Source: a virus. From it: DNA of 64,000 nt. Shown here piece by piece: positions 21,401 to 30,341 of the stretch (positions are counted from its first letter, which is position 1; each line of letters starts with the position of its first letter). The notes under the pieces are model-generated. The model was not told the DNA's origin and ran no database searches. It saw nothing but the letters and a program-made list of their open reading frames with translations. The translations under genes were made by a program, and so were the position numbers. The stretch lies in the IMG/VR virus record IMGVR_UViG_3300025030_000064, positions 29,499 to 93,498 of that record, one strand, 5' to 3'.

Positions 21401-24400
21401 CCATAATGATAAGACAAGTCAACTTACTATAAGACAAAGAAAGATTAGTAATCTTGTTTTCAGAAATAATAAATACAATATCTCAGACATAAGAGATAAT
21501 GATATTGCAAATATAGATTCGTTCAATGCTGATATTATAACTGCAGCAAATGATGGTATCAATAAGAGGGTAAGAGGACCAGTTCAGACAGCATTTAATA
21601 GAATAGCAAAAGCCAACAGAAAAATCTATTTAGGTACTGCAGATGTAAATAAAGAAGGTTTATATTTCGAAACAAGAAAACAAATCTCTAAGAGAGACGG
21701 TAAAGAATCAACTAACTTTATTTCCCTAACAAGTTTTGATGGAGAAGATATCTTTAATAAGTCAGACAATAAAGAAGGTTTATTGCCATTAAGAGATGTT
21801 GTGCAAACATTAATAGGTACAGATGAGAATGGAGTAAGTACTGTTAATGGTTCGATGGGTTTAAAAGAACAGGTAAGAAGTAACTTAGTTAAGAAAGCTT
21901 TTCATCCTAAAGACGATGCTAACCAAACAGAAGTAAGCAATATAAAAGAAGCGTTATCTAATAAGATAACTTCTAAGTTTAATGATGTGGTACCTACCTT
22001 TGTATTATTAGAAGAAGAGCAGGAACAGATTAGTCAGGAAGAAATATCTAAACCGGAAGTAACTTCAAATGTATTAATATCGATAAACAATATCCTATCA
22101 CAAAGCATTTCTGATAATGATAAGATATTAAAGCTATCAGACTTATTAATAGCTAATGAAGATTCTGCGGTAGTTATTGGAAAGTATATTGACATGCTAG
22201 AGAATAAGGCTAACGATTCTACTACCGATACAGAAGAGATAGATCCTAATGATATTATAGATAGAGATTATATACCTAAGAGAATAACTACTTCAAGAAC
22301 TGTTAATGCATCTCAGGTGTTTAATATTGCTAAGACATATATTAAAGACTTATCAAAAGAAGAAGTGGTAGTATTATCTGCTTTAGATTTTGAAGACCAG
22401 TTTGGTAAGATGCCAATAGGTAAGTTCGTTAATGGTATTATATATTTAAAAGAGAATAGTGATAATACCTTTGATAAGGAGACATTAAAGCATGAAGTAT
22501 TCCATAAGATATTTAATCAATATCTTACTCCGGAAGCAAAAAATGCTATCCTTACGGTAGTACGTTACTCTTCTGAATTCTCTTATGTGGCAGAGAATGA
22601 AAACAGGGATGTTCAATCTTATTCAGATATAGAACTTGAAGAGTATATAAGTTTATTATATCAGAAATATGACAGAGGAGAAAGAAAGACTTCTGACAAT
22701 CCTCTTATGCAATTTATCTATGACATCTTAGGGTGGTTATCTGACATTATAGACACCTTTTATAATACTATTAAGGGTAATGATAAGAATAGTCTTTATA
22801 AGTTATTCAGAGACATTAATAGTGGCAAGGTTAATACAAGGATGGTTAACAATGGAGAAGTAGGAAGAAGCAGTAATTTACTATTAGTGACAAAACATTT
22901 TCCTGCTAATACCGAAAGATCATTAGAGATGTATCAACAGGCAAAAGAATTTGTTAAAGGGTTACTATATAAATACTCTGTTCTTAATCTTGATAAACCA
23001 TATTCTTTTATTGATGAGGATGGAATATTACAATCTAATGATATAGGATTACATGAAGCATTAGAAAGTGTTAAATATCTTTCCAAAGCAAAAGCTAAAA
23101 AAGCAAAGGTTCAACCTTCTTCAGAAAATAAATTTCTTGAACATCTTACAATAGAAAAGAATGGAAGATATCCTGTAATCGAATGGGTAATGTCTGAAGT
23201 ATCTAATATAGATAAGGAGATGCTTTTAGAGATGAAGAAACTTAATGCAGAGAAGATAAGATCAGAAGTAGCAGATATAACATCAGCAACTCTTGATGAT
23301 GAGATAATGGATAATGCATTAAAGAATTGGGAGAAGAATATCTCCCAGGAACTAAAAGAGATGTTATCATTTATTAAAATAAATAGAATTAATTATAAAG
23401 GCATTTCATTAGGACTTGATAATAAGGGTGATTGGTATGATATTTTACTTGATGGAAATATTATTGGAGAATATAAGTTATATTTAGCTAAAGGGAATGA
23501 TGATAATTATTCAATATCTATTAAAATAAATGAAAAATATCAAAATAAAGGTTATGGTCAAATTGTACATATTTTAGTAGCAGATAAAATTAGCATAAAA
23601 TATAATAAATCTCTTTATTCAGATTGGACCAATAGCATAAAAGAAATAAATGCATTAAATGCTTTAATTAAAAAAAGATATGCAGAAAAAATATCTGATT
23701 ATGGTGAATTAAAGGATGGTGTATATAGTTCAGATAAAAGATCTGTAAGAATAAAAACAAGTTTAGAATTATCTAAATTTATTAATTCACGTAGAGCATT
23801 TATCCTTGTTCTTAATAATCTTAGAAAACTTGATTTTAGAACATACAATAAAGACTGGACAACTATTCTTCAACAGATAACAGAGGCTAAAGAAGGAATG
23901 GTAGAAGGTAGTTACGACTATGTTGCTATGTCAGCTATAGAAGACTTAATTAAAAAGGCTAATGAGTTATATAAGCTAGGAGATAGGTCTTACTCATGGG
24001 TTGATGGATTCTCTATTATAGGTAATAACGCTTATGTAGATGGTAAGGTTATAGAAAAAGGTCTTAATAGTAAACAATGGTTTGAAGATATTCTAAAGGC
24101 GATAAAGAAAAGTGATAACGTAATGTCTGGATTAAAAGAATTTGTTACTAAACCAACAGATAATTTTATAGTAGGATATATTTCCAGATATTACAGAAAA
24201 GCACAAGCTGAAGATATAGTAGGTAAACTTTATCATCAACTGTATTCTTTAGTAGAGAATAATCCTTATACCTTATTAGAATCTCTAAAGTCATATGATG
24301 GTAATGTAACAGGAGATATAAAGTTAGTAAGAAGAAATCCTAATGGCATCTTAGATGCTACTATGATGGATATATGGAGTGCATTATATAATCTTCATGT

Positions 24401-27400
24401 AAGCGCCAAGAATAATGATAAAGCAGTTAAATCAAAATATGATGAGATTGTTAATATTATTGTTAATAAGAAGTACGGTAAAGCATATAAGAAAAAAGGT
24501 GGTGGTCTTAATGCAGAAGGATTAAAACATGTATTTAATCTTATGAATTATCCTTTTGATGCTACAGGATATAAAGAAACAGAATTAACTTCTATAATCA
24601 CTCAATTAGGTCATATCTTTAATTATGATTCATCAACGATTATGAATGATGATTTTGATGTAGCCTTATCAAATAGTTCAAATAGGATCAGAAATATTGC
24701 TTCTATCTTAATAAAGAATTCAGAGTTAGTAAGAGCACAGAACTATCTTAACTTTGAAGGAAAGAAGATATACCTTAACGTATCAGGTTCATGGTTTTTC
24801 GATGTCATGACAAGTATATTAAAAGGATATAATAGCAGACCTGATTACCTGAAAGCTGATAACTATATTACAAGAAATAATATCTTTGATCAGAAGTCAA
24901 AGAATCCTATTAATACGATATATGAGTATAATAATGTAGATGGTTATACTAATACTGATAAAGACTATAGTATAGGGATAAATAAATATACTGACAGGAC
25001 ATATCATTTAACCAGGTTCCTTGGTAATTTCATCTCTACAGTATCGTTACAGAATGATCAAACCAACTTAACTTACTTTCAGAGCACCCAGACACAGGCT
25101 GACCGTAAAGATATGGCCGCTGTACGAGTTAATATATTAAGTAAATATGATTTATTAAAAGGCATTAAAAAGGCAACTGAATTTGAATCAGAAAGAGATA
25201 AAGTTCTTAAAGACACAAGAACAAATGCAAATAACTTATCTGCTAAAAAATTCAATCAGTCTCCTGACGATATTTATAAAAGGTTAGAGAAAGAAGCGGA
25301 AGAAGATTTTAATGAATTTATGGAGTCTATTTCTTATACTAATAAGCAAGGTAAGGAAGTAGATGAATTGTATAAATGGGAAGGAAAGATTAATACTGCA
25401 TTTAATAAAGTGTTTGGTAGTGATTATAAGGGAATAGAAAACCTTACTTTAAAAGATAAGGCTAAACTATTATTTAATACTTTCTCATTAAATAACTATG
25501 TTAACGGTTTTCATCTTGACATGTTGCTTACTGGTGATCCTGCATTATTAGGAAAGTCAGGTAACCTCGTTAAGAGGATGAAGATGTTAAAGGCTTCTGG
25601 AAACAAGATGATGATAGGTAAAGATTATGCTAGTCCTACATCAGACTATGTAGTATTTAACGACCATGAAGAGTTCTATACTCAGTTAAGAGATATAGAT
25701 AAAAGCTTTGGTGGATTATATGATAAGAAGATAGATACTACAGATGGAGTTACCTTCGTTCTTCCTGAGACCATGGATGAAATACGCAAAGGAACCAGAG
25801 ATGAGAGTATCGGACCACTATTAAAGAACGTGATAGCTTATGTAGATAATAATGGAATACCTTATTATATAAAGACTGCTACAGTAGAGTTGACAGATGC
25901 ATTAGTGACTATGATGCCTGAGTTAAATAAACAAAGGGATATAATGCGTAATGCTGGTATTAAACATTTAATAGCTAAGTCGTCAATGAAGATGGCAATG
26001 CCTATAAAAGAAGATATAGTAAATTGGGGAGATAATATATTAGATAACCATAAAAGAGTATTAGATAATCAATATTACAGAGTACAGTCTAATCCATTAT
26101 CAGAAGCAGAGTATATTACTAATCCTTCACAGATGATGTATTGGCTTAACACTAATGGATTATCAAATGATGAAGCAGCAATAGCATATCAGGCTGATGC
26201 AGATATAATGAGTTTACAATGGAAAGTATATAATGCAAAGAGAAAGATTATAGATGAGAATGGTATTGTCAATGAGGATAATCTAAGAAAAGCTATTATA
26301 GCTAACTTGGGGCCGGATAATGAAAAGATAACAGATATGTTATTTAATGGTTTATCTTTAAACTATCCTGCTATAACAGGTAAGATGACTATACAGATAG
26401 CTTCTATATTATCTAAACAGAGATCAACAATTAAACATTCCGGAAATAAGTTTGTTCTTGCTCCAGCTATAGGAAACTATGTATATCAAATAGGTGATGA
26501 AGTATTATCTTATGATAAGTTAAAAGATAAGAGTACTGCAGATATGTTTTTTGAGATACCATCTTTTCAAGTAAGAAATGCACTTATTGATACAGTAGAT
26601 TTACTTACAAGACCCGAAGGAAAAGAATGGGTTGGTAAATATCTTAATGAGTTTGATTGGGTAAAAGACTTATCTGAAGAGAATAGAAAAATATTTGATG
26701 AGCACTTGGCACATTATAAAGATGGCAAGATGCTTATACCACGTAAACTTAGGATGAGAGATAGTAAAGGATTTACTGAGGTTATCATGCCAAGAGAATT
26801 TGCACAGAAATATGATCTTAAGACAGGAGAAAAAGTTATTCTTAATGCTAAGATAAGTAAGTTACTTGCAGAGGCTATTGGTGTTCGTATTCCAACAACA
26901 GGAATACATTCTACCATTGCTATTAAGGTAATAGGTATCAATGAAAGCACAAATAGAATTATTGCTCCTGATGAATTGGTAGCTATTCACGGATCTGACT
27001 TTGACGTTGACTCACTCTTTATTATGAAGAGAGAAGTAGATGAGTTAGGTTATCCTATTGGATATACTAAAGAAGGTGTATGGAATGAAGCTTATGAGAT
27101 AGAAGTTAATGCTATGGAAGAAGGTAAGGATAAATGGAAACTACAGATAGCATTGGCAAAGAATAAAAAATTTGATGCTATACAGAATGTTCTTACTAAA
27201 GAAGAGAATAGAGAAGATATGAATAAACCTATCTCTCTTGATCCGATAAAGAATGATATATTTAAAGGTATATCGAAGAATGATTATCAGCAATGGTTAG
27301 AAATGCTTAATGATACTATTGAAAACTTTAAAGAATTCTTTAATGAACAGTTAGAACAAAATGTATCTATTGAAATAAGAGAACAGTTACCTACCCTATT

Positions 27401-30332
27401 TGATAATAAGGGTAAAGTTCATAATGTAGATTATGATGCATTATATGAAGGTATAAAGAACGATAAGCTTGTACTGTCTGATGAGATCATAGAACAGATG
27501 ATGAAGTCTGACGTAGGAGTAGTGACTGTCCTTAAAGCTGCAAAAGGAAAATATGACATACAAGAGAATAGGGATATGAATAGATATTCCTCACAGTGGA
27601 AGAGTCATAAAGAGAATATGGATGGAAAAGAAGGAGTAGGTATCCAGGCAGCTATAATGAGAAACTTTGCTTATGCTATATATGCTAATGAAGGAAACAA
27701 CATAGCTATTACTAAAGGTAATAAAGGAGCAAGTAAATCATTTACTGTAATGGGAAAAACTTATGGTCCTATTAAAGGTGGAAGTAAGGTTTTTGATAAT
27801 GGTGATACTCTTATTAATAGTTATGTAGATAACTCAAAGGAACAGACTACTGAATATCTTAATGCTACAGGAGTAACGATGAATTATATTGCTGCAAATG
27901 TTCAGAAAGAGATGGGATTAAAAGATGTGTCATTCCTTACTAATCAACCTATCTTAAGAACTATTGGTGCTATATCATTATATACTGATGCTGCAATAAA
28001 GAGATATGTAAAACAGATAGACGATATCACAGGAGAGGTATCAGATGGTGAACTTTCATTTAAAGAACTATTAGAAGGAATAAGAGATACACGTACTGTT
28101 GATCAGATGATAAAAGCAAAAGATAAGAATGCTCTTACCACACAGAGAAAAGTATTACGTCTTTTTATAAGCAACAAACAAGATGTTGGTACTCTTAGAA
28201 AGATAGGTAATGTTCTTAGTTCATTAAGAGAAGTTCCAGTATCTTTTACAGAGATACAAGACTTATTGAATGATGCTATTTATATCAATGGAGATAACTC
28301 TTCAGTAAAGACAAAGAATAAGATTACTGACATTCCACATATTAAAGAATCAGTAGAAACAGTAAGTCTTGCACAGAAGATACTATCTCAGGTAATGGGT
28401 AAGTATAATCCTAAAGTTACTGCTATAGTAAATGAGGCTATGGCTGTTGGTGGACTTGATGAAGATATGTTAGAGGAACAGTCAGGAATAAGTCAGCAAG
28501 AGGAATATGTCAGAAATGAGTTTGAAGGATTTGTGATGTCCTCTATCTTAGAAAGACTAGAAAAAGATGGTGAGATAGAGAGGTTAGATAAGATAGGGAT
28601 AAGTTATAATGGTAAACTTGTCAATAGTAACGAGGTAAAGGCACTAGATAATAACATAACTTTCCTATCTAATAATGAGATAATGATACAAGAACAGATA
28701 GATAAGATAAAAGAGATATTGAAAGATAATACAGTAAGACAAAATAATATCTTTCTTATGATGTTCAATATATCTATTAGTTCTAAGCCTTGGAATAAAG
28801 GAGTACAGTCATTAAGATACGATGCTGGTACTTCATTAGATCCTGATTTTGATATAGCATTACAGAAAGGATTCATGGCTTTACCTGATGACTATAAGAA
28901 AGCATTTAGATTATATGATCTTCTTGTTAACAAGTCAAGGTTTGGCTTTAAAGGTTATTCTACAGTAGTTCCTGTAATAGGAGATGAGATAGGAGATGCT
29001 AAGACAACGAGTAAATGGGATAATCTTAAATACTTTGATACTTTATACAATGAGAAATTAAAGAGCATACTTGCATTAGAAGATATGTCTGCTATAACAA
29101 GTAACTTTATCCATCAACATATCTTTAATAATTCAGATAAGTTATTTAATGACCTTGCTAATGGATTAGAGGTAAAAGAAAAGGAAAATATTCTGACTGG
29201 CATGGGGAATATCTCTAAAGATGTATATGACTTATATGAAGTGTTAAATGGAGAAAGGTCATTATATGCTAAAAAGAATGACAGTATTTATGAATCACAA
29301 GGAATATACACTACTAATGAAAAGGTTTATACTATCTATAAGATGGTAGGAAAGAGAAATAAGATAGGAACCTATACTTATAATAGTGCATTTGAAACAG
29401 AGAAGTATGTCCCTGGAGAAATCGATACTGTTCTTATACCTAAAATATTCAATAAACTTAAAGAAGGAAGTATAAGAGAAACTAATTCATATTCTTATAC
29501 TAAAAAAGAAGGTATTAATCCAGCTAAGACAATTTCAGAGAACGAAAGAGTAGTAGCTAATTCCATTACCGGAGAGAAGATGAAGATAACCTATGAGAGA
29601 AAGGTAGTTGTTAATGATAATGAGGTTAAAGTAACAGAGGTATATACTAATCCAAGAATACAGTATCAATATGTTGCTGACGAAATACCTTATACAGACA
29701 TACAAATAATTGAGTTGTTAGAACTATTATCTGACAAGTATGGTAATATAGAAACAAGCTCAGATAAGTTCGTAGAAGTACTTAATAAGACTTTAGGATA
29801 TAGTGTGCCAAGGAATAACTATCCTGCAGCTTTTATCTATAGAAATAAGGTTTATATTAACACTACTGGATATGGTAAGAAGATAAGTCTTGATACACCT
29901 ATTCATGAGATAGCACATATCTATATTAATGATCTTAAAGAATCCAATCCTCAACTATACAGAGAACTTGTAAAAGAGTTAAAGAATAGTAATGAAGGTA
30001 ATGCTATTATAGAAAAGATAAGAGTAGCCAGAGAGTCTAACGAAGAGTTTAGAAACAGTGTAGGATTAGAGAGAGATATAATAGAAGAGGCTGTAGTTAC
30101 TTATATCGGAAGGATAGGGGCCAAGATAATTAATGGTACCGTAACGAAAGTAGAACAGTCTTTATGGGATAAGATAATGGCATTTATAAAAGCTTTTTTT
30201 AGTATTAATAAAAACAACTTAACTTTACAGAATATAGCAAAAGACATTCTTGATCCTAATAAAAAGATAAGATTGTATTTATCAAAAGAAGAAAGAGAAA
30301 GTATCATGGAAGAATTCAAACATTGTTTTTAA
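15465..30332 (+). CDS. Giant virion polyprotein with SF1 helicase, two zincin motifs, GNAT-like segment and virion RNA polymerase core
   Basis: This is one uninterrupted 4,955-residue frame. The N-terminus (about 140-380) has Gly/Ala-rich membrane-like segments, followed by long helical regions. An SF1 helicase occupies about 1130-1440: Walker A GIGGTGKSK at 1141, LLVIDEIG near 1215, TGDQNQLS near 1255 and LSRATDY near 1426. HEVFH at 2343-2347 and HEIAH at 4814-4818 are metalloprotease motifs, the latter followed by IIEEAVVTYIG. A GNAT-like QNKGYG motif lies near 2693. RIPTTGIHS followed by GSDFDVDSLF (DFDVD at 3845-3849) matches the catalytic double-psi barrel of crAss-like virion RNA polymerases, which are injected to transcribe early genes. 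The length is well above the roughly 2,000-residue phi14:2 enzyme, so several usually separate proteins appear fused. Proteolytic maturation is possible but not shown. Confidence 0.85.
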   Translation: MRKDLYQSILNAQKNNVDTESGIPTQSRRVYGRSFVGDLVGKSQYDKGFISQDWYETTPSDINEYRGQNQPWYDQLGNAGMRTLSELSVGTIKGMTDIPDMLKMLFSEDGMADVATKEFQNEISRSLGETEEQVNEAFPIYRTQHNKGFSPLHFSWWMEGVPSAASTASMFIPIFGSGKIASMIGRYGTKMFTGIKMAKNAEAILSTFVGTTFGNQIETYQQWQPQAIELRDKMIQNGMSEEEADVKIKEEGWKNLVGNLANIPLDMIGAYHMFKPIGGISPLKKDFWKMSGSGPRTIYEKPSVLGTVRKEMIPEAIQESNNYYNQERANRNVDISLGLSTKDYTLSEAMTDPEFWTATAYGGLGSLAFTGASNIGRQVSDNASYLMDSEKMKELSKEQKAKGLNIFSNVGKAFITGETSTETSIYQKQQEILKPIMDNIIKLSDIKNVADMTGDMAVYDQSRAALETEHVLLHMHRGTFGKYMENVDKMQSVLNEQEDYVKKQLEQTPDDVNLQQYLNNIKETKQLVDKSKPELLLKEQDFISAINNHNINDSSRIGEFVRTKSEIRQVKKDMNDALGHANAIYDYDDTTKYLVGTTERMREIQNEIEGLQKKVEESTKSVLTFFDKKKIRSLQDKLSNLGKKKDGTFDVNIKEDELRVLAKKTLKLLSLEDNVKDIINGKASEKIGIEDQILKEKKHEGLKNYMFGNTTNKGIYDKVEEQYNEERLINMQPLNDKIIENQLENGITIKDISSQAVANNATVSESAKTSLRDKITNDVDAAVNSVLPLLPNETLEGLKSALRDKETLESVMQDEFSNSIPNASKIIKTLSPFIGYKQTIEKINSLDSKEKEIRSEEDILTDILKSDISAIKSIVSNIENDSNNADESLLRTVHNNLVNIHNFLINDKRYEDVDKTKLIESVEKLEKKIEGLFQEMNKRRDNEEARQIEAYNSWMRSISSGLKELGLKEVTNTKELYEALESLKKDDKLKSDLEIWLKEGLSELNKLSGLEGTKDMVNLDAFINSSKLLGGNPVIAETSSFAKYKISLNVNDIDVSEFPDRTIQQRQQAAEIINQYKKVKGLQVLSGMVNSTITIKDVVSDINKWLDKNPSVAPFTEQDVVIRTALLYLFNEDIDIVNLQGIGGTGKSKLVTKIVSDIFRERNGNESVVAFGEGFRANEIINESLFGDQGKDLLSFNRDGSLKDEKAFEEAIRGKKLLVIDEIGRLNKEKYITISRLLLKIQRENKGFKILLTGDQNQLSGHKFPTMRIDNPGFDLTKYIIQLPALAIPQRTNNTEVQRLQDVFNGAGGRNVFEDTLNYMHDSRDTNGVAHVTGPLEFENTIASKTLLDDKKKRAIITTDDKVQYYKGKFPTTEVLTVGEVEGNKTGNAHGVEYNEVFVDVEYSAKYMMGVASYDKVNTMMYQTLSRATDYIMVLSDSWKGSDSITSIDNSSIAEEKKKKFAANRIAYETWIKEELSEMSDGKEEFVKQEETGVVIPEEEIIVDIIDEEDREDGDVLVEQPIAEEEKNEVENTDALSLHKQVLHGTEYKYEGVSAVEEGSIVESYYRSNAENDGIHKVYVYKKVDDNYVEVLTKNATISKEEAKKQGFFILPKEARVTPQGKSISTARVTYKHKLSLNYSKEGLPLNDTTVKKNEKIVKTRLNAKKIIGSDIITVDNKFIEKNTKSDKNPNAIIPNGFTLDKGKIYQIVTYDTKADKRKYAFIPMDTNKMSLDSVEVDMHGNVTEGSLSVLSNFANTISDFENQIEQLTGLEIVYGSNNPTEEKIGDSFIPEGRVFMDILDNTSIKEDGTIILKSKLKSSNAVIEELNKLDVEIKKDIVSQINDIRNSLYERKKETLVNIENAKKVDGSDNKYLVQGDSTRKPLGHNWRLIEGVTSLGHVSEDVFKDYSIVEVGKKDKHYELRRTFEFEGTEPLKGTPILYHVLIAQNLSSNAGVLEFDGKPEIEIFLVADTKDGVSEYHNDKTSQLTIRQRKISNLVFRNNKYNISDIRDNDIANIDSFNADIITAANDGINKRVRGPVQTAFNRIAKANRKIYLGTADVNKEGLYFETRKQISKRDGKESTNFISLTSFDGEDIFNKSDNKEGLLPLRDVVQTLIGTDENGVSTVNGSMGLKEQVRSNLVKKAFHPKDDANQTEVSNIKEALSNKITSKFNDVVPTFVLLEEEQEQISQEEISKPEVTSNVLISINNILSQSISDNDKILKLSDLLIANEDSAVVIGKYIDMLENKANDSTTDTEEIDPNDIIDRDYIPKRITTSRTVNASQVFNIAKTYIKDLSKEEVVVLSALDFEDQFGKMPIGKFVNGIIYLKENSDNTFDKETLKHEVFHKIFNQYLTPEAKNAILTVVRYSSEFSYVAENENRDVQSYSDIELEEYISLLYQKYDRGERKTSDNPLMQFIYDILGWLSDIIDTFYNTIKGNDKNSLYKLFRDINSGKVNTRMVNNGEVGRSSNLLLVTKHFPANTERSLEMYQQAKEFVKGLLYKYSVLNLDKPYSFIDEDGILQSNDIGLHEALESVKYLSKAKAKKAKVQPSSENKFLEHLTIEKNGRYPVIEWVMSEVSNIDKEMLLEMKKLNAEKIRSEVADITSATLDDEIMDNALKNWEKNISQELKEMLSFIKINRINYKGISLGLDNKGDWYDILLDGNIIGEYKLYLAKGNDDNYSISIKINEKYQNKGYGQIVHILVADKISIKYNKSLYSDWTNSIKEINALNALIKKRYAEKISDYGELKDGVYSSDKRSVRIKTSLELSKFINSRRAFILVLNNLRKLDFRTYNKDWTTILQQITEAKEGMVEGSYDYVAMSAIEDLIKKANELYKLGDRSYSWVDGFSIIGNNAYVDGKVIEKGLNSKQWFEDILKAIKKSDNVMSGLKEFVTKPTDNFIVGYISRYYRKAQAEDIVGKLYHQLYSLVENNPYTLLESLKSYDGNVTGDIKLVRRNPNGILDATMMDIWSALYNLHVSAKNNDKAVKSKYDEIVNIIVNKKYGKAYKKKGGGLNAEGLKHVFNLMNYPFDATGYKETELTSIITQLGHIFNYDSSTIMNDDFDVALSNSSNRIRNIASILIKNSELVRAQNYLNFEGKKIYLNVSGSWFFDVMTSILKGYNSRPDYLKADNYITRNNIFDQKSKNPINTIYEYNNVDGYTNTDKDYSIGINKYTDRTYHLTRFLGNFISTVSLQNDQTNLTYFQSTQTQADRKDMAAVRVNILSKYDLLKGIKKATEFESERDKVLKDTRTNANNLSAKKFNQSPDDIYKRLEKEAEEDFNEFMESISYTNKQGKEVDELYKWEGKINTAFNKVFGSDYKGIENLTLKDKAKLLFNTFSLNNYVNGFHLDMLLTGDPALLGKSGNLVKRMKMLKASGNKMMIGKDYASPTSDYVVFNDHEEFYTQLRDIDKSFGGLYDKKIDTTDGVTFVLPETMDEIRKGTRDESIGPLLKNVIAYVDNNGIPYYIKTATVELTDALVTMMPELNKQRDIMRNAGIKHLIAKSSMKMAMPIKEDIVNWGDNILDNHKRVLDNQYYRVQSNPLSEAEYITNPSQMMYWLNTNGLSNDEAAIAYQADADIMSLQWKVYNAKRKIIDENGIVNEDNLRKAIIANLGPDNEKITDMLFNGLSLNYPAITGKMTIQIASILSKQRSTIKHSGNKFVLAPAIGNYVYQIGDEVLSYDKLKDKSTADMFFEIPSFQVRNALIDTVDLLTRPEGKEWVGKYLNEFDWVKDLSEENRKIFDEHLAHYKDGKMLIPRKLRMRDSKGFTEVIMPREFAQKYDLKTGEKVILNAKISKLLAEAIGVRIPTTGIHSTIAIKVIGINESTNRIIAPDELVAIHGSDFDVDSLFIMKREVDELGYPIGYTKEGVWNEAYEIEVNAMEEGKDKWKLQIALAKNKKFDAIQNVLTKEENREDMNKPISLDPIKNDIFKGISKNDYQQWLEMLNDTIENFKEFFNEQLEQNVSIEIREQLPTLFDNKGKVHNVDYDALYEGIKNDKLVLSDEIIEQMMKSDVGVVTVLKAAKGKYDIQENRDMNRYSSQWKSHKENMDGKEGVGIQAAIMRNFAYAIYANEGNNIAITKGNKGASKSFTVMGKTYGPIKGGSKVFDNGDTLINSYVDNSKEQTTEYLNATGVTMNYIAANVQKEMGLKDVSFLTNQPILRTIGAISLYTDAAIKRYVKQIDDITGEVSDGELSFKELLEGIRDTRTVDQMIKAKDKNALTTQRKVLRLFISNKQDVGTLRKIGNVLSSLREVPVSFTEIQDLLNDAIYINGDNSSVKTKNKITDIPHIKESVETVSLAQKILSQVMGKYNPKVTAIVNEAMAVGGLDEDMLEEQSGISQQEEYVRNEFEGFVMSSILERLEKDGEIERLDKIGISYNGKLVNSNEVKALDNNITFLSNNEIMIQEQIDKIKEILKDNTVRQNNIFLMMFNISISSKPWNKGVQSLRYDAGTSLDPDFDIALQKGFMALPDDYKKAFRLYDLLVNKSRFGFKGYSTVVPVIGDEIGDAKTTSKWDNLKYFDTLYNEKLKSILALEDMSAITSNFIHQHIFNNSDKLFNDLANGLEVKEKENILTGMGNISKDVYDLYEVLNGERSLYAKKNDSIYESQGIYTTNEKVYTIYKMVGKRNKIGTYTYNSAFETEKYVPGEIDTVLIPKIFNKLKEGSIRETNSYSYTKKEGINPAKTISENERVVANSITGEKMKITYERKVVVNDNEVKVTEVYTNPRIQYQYVADEIPYTDIQIIELLELLSDKYGNIETSSDKFVEVLNKTLGYSVPRNNYPAAFIYRNKVYINTTGYGKKISLDTPIHEIAHIYINDLKESNPQLYRELVKELKNSNEGNAIIEKIRVARESNEEFRNSVGLERDIIEEAVVTYIGRIGAKIINGTVTKVEQSLWDKIMAFIKAFFSINKNNLTLQNIAKDILDPNKKIRLYLSKEERESIMEEFKHCF

Positions 30333-30341
30333 TTAAGTCAT

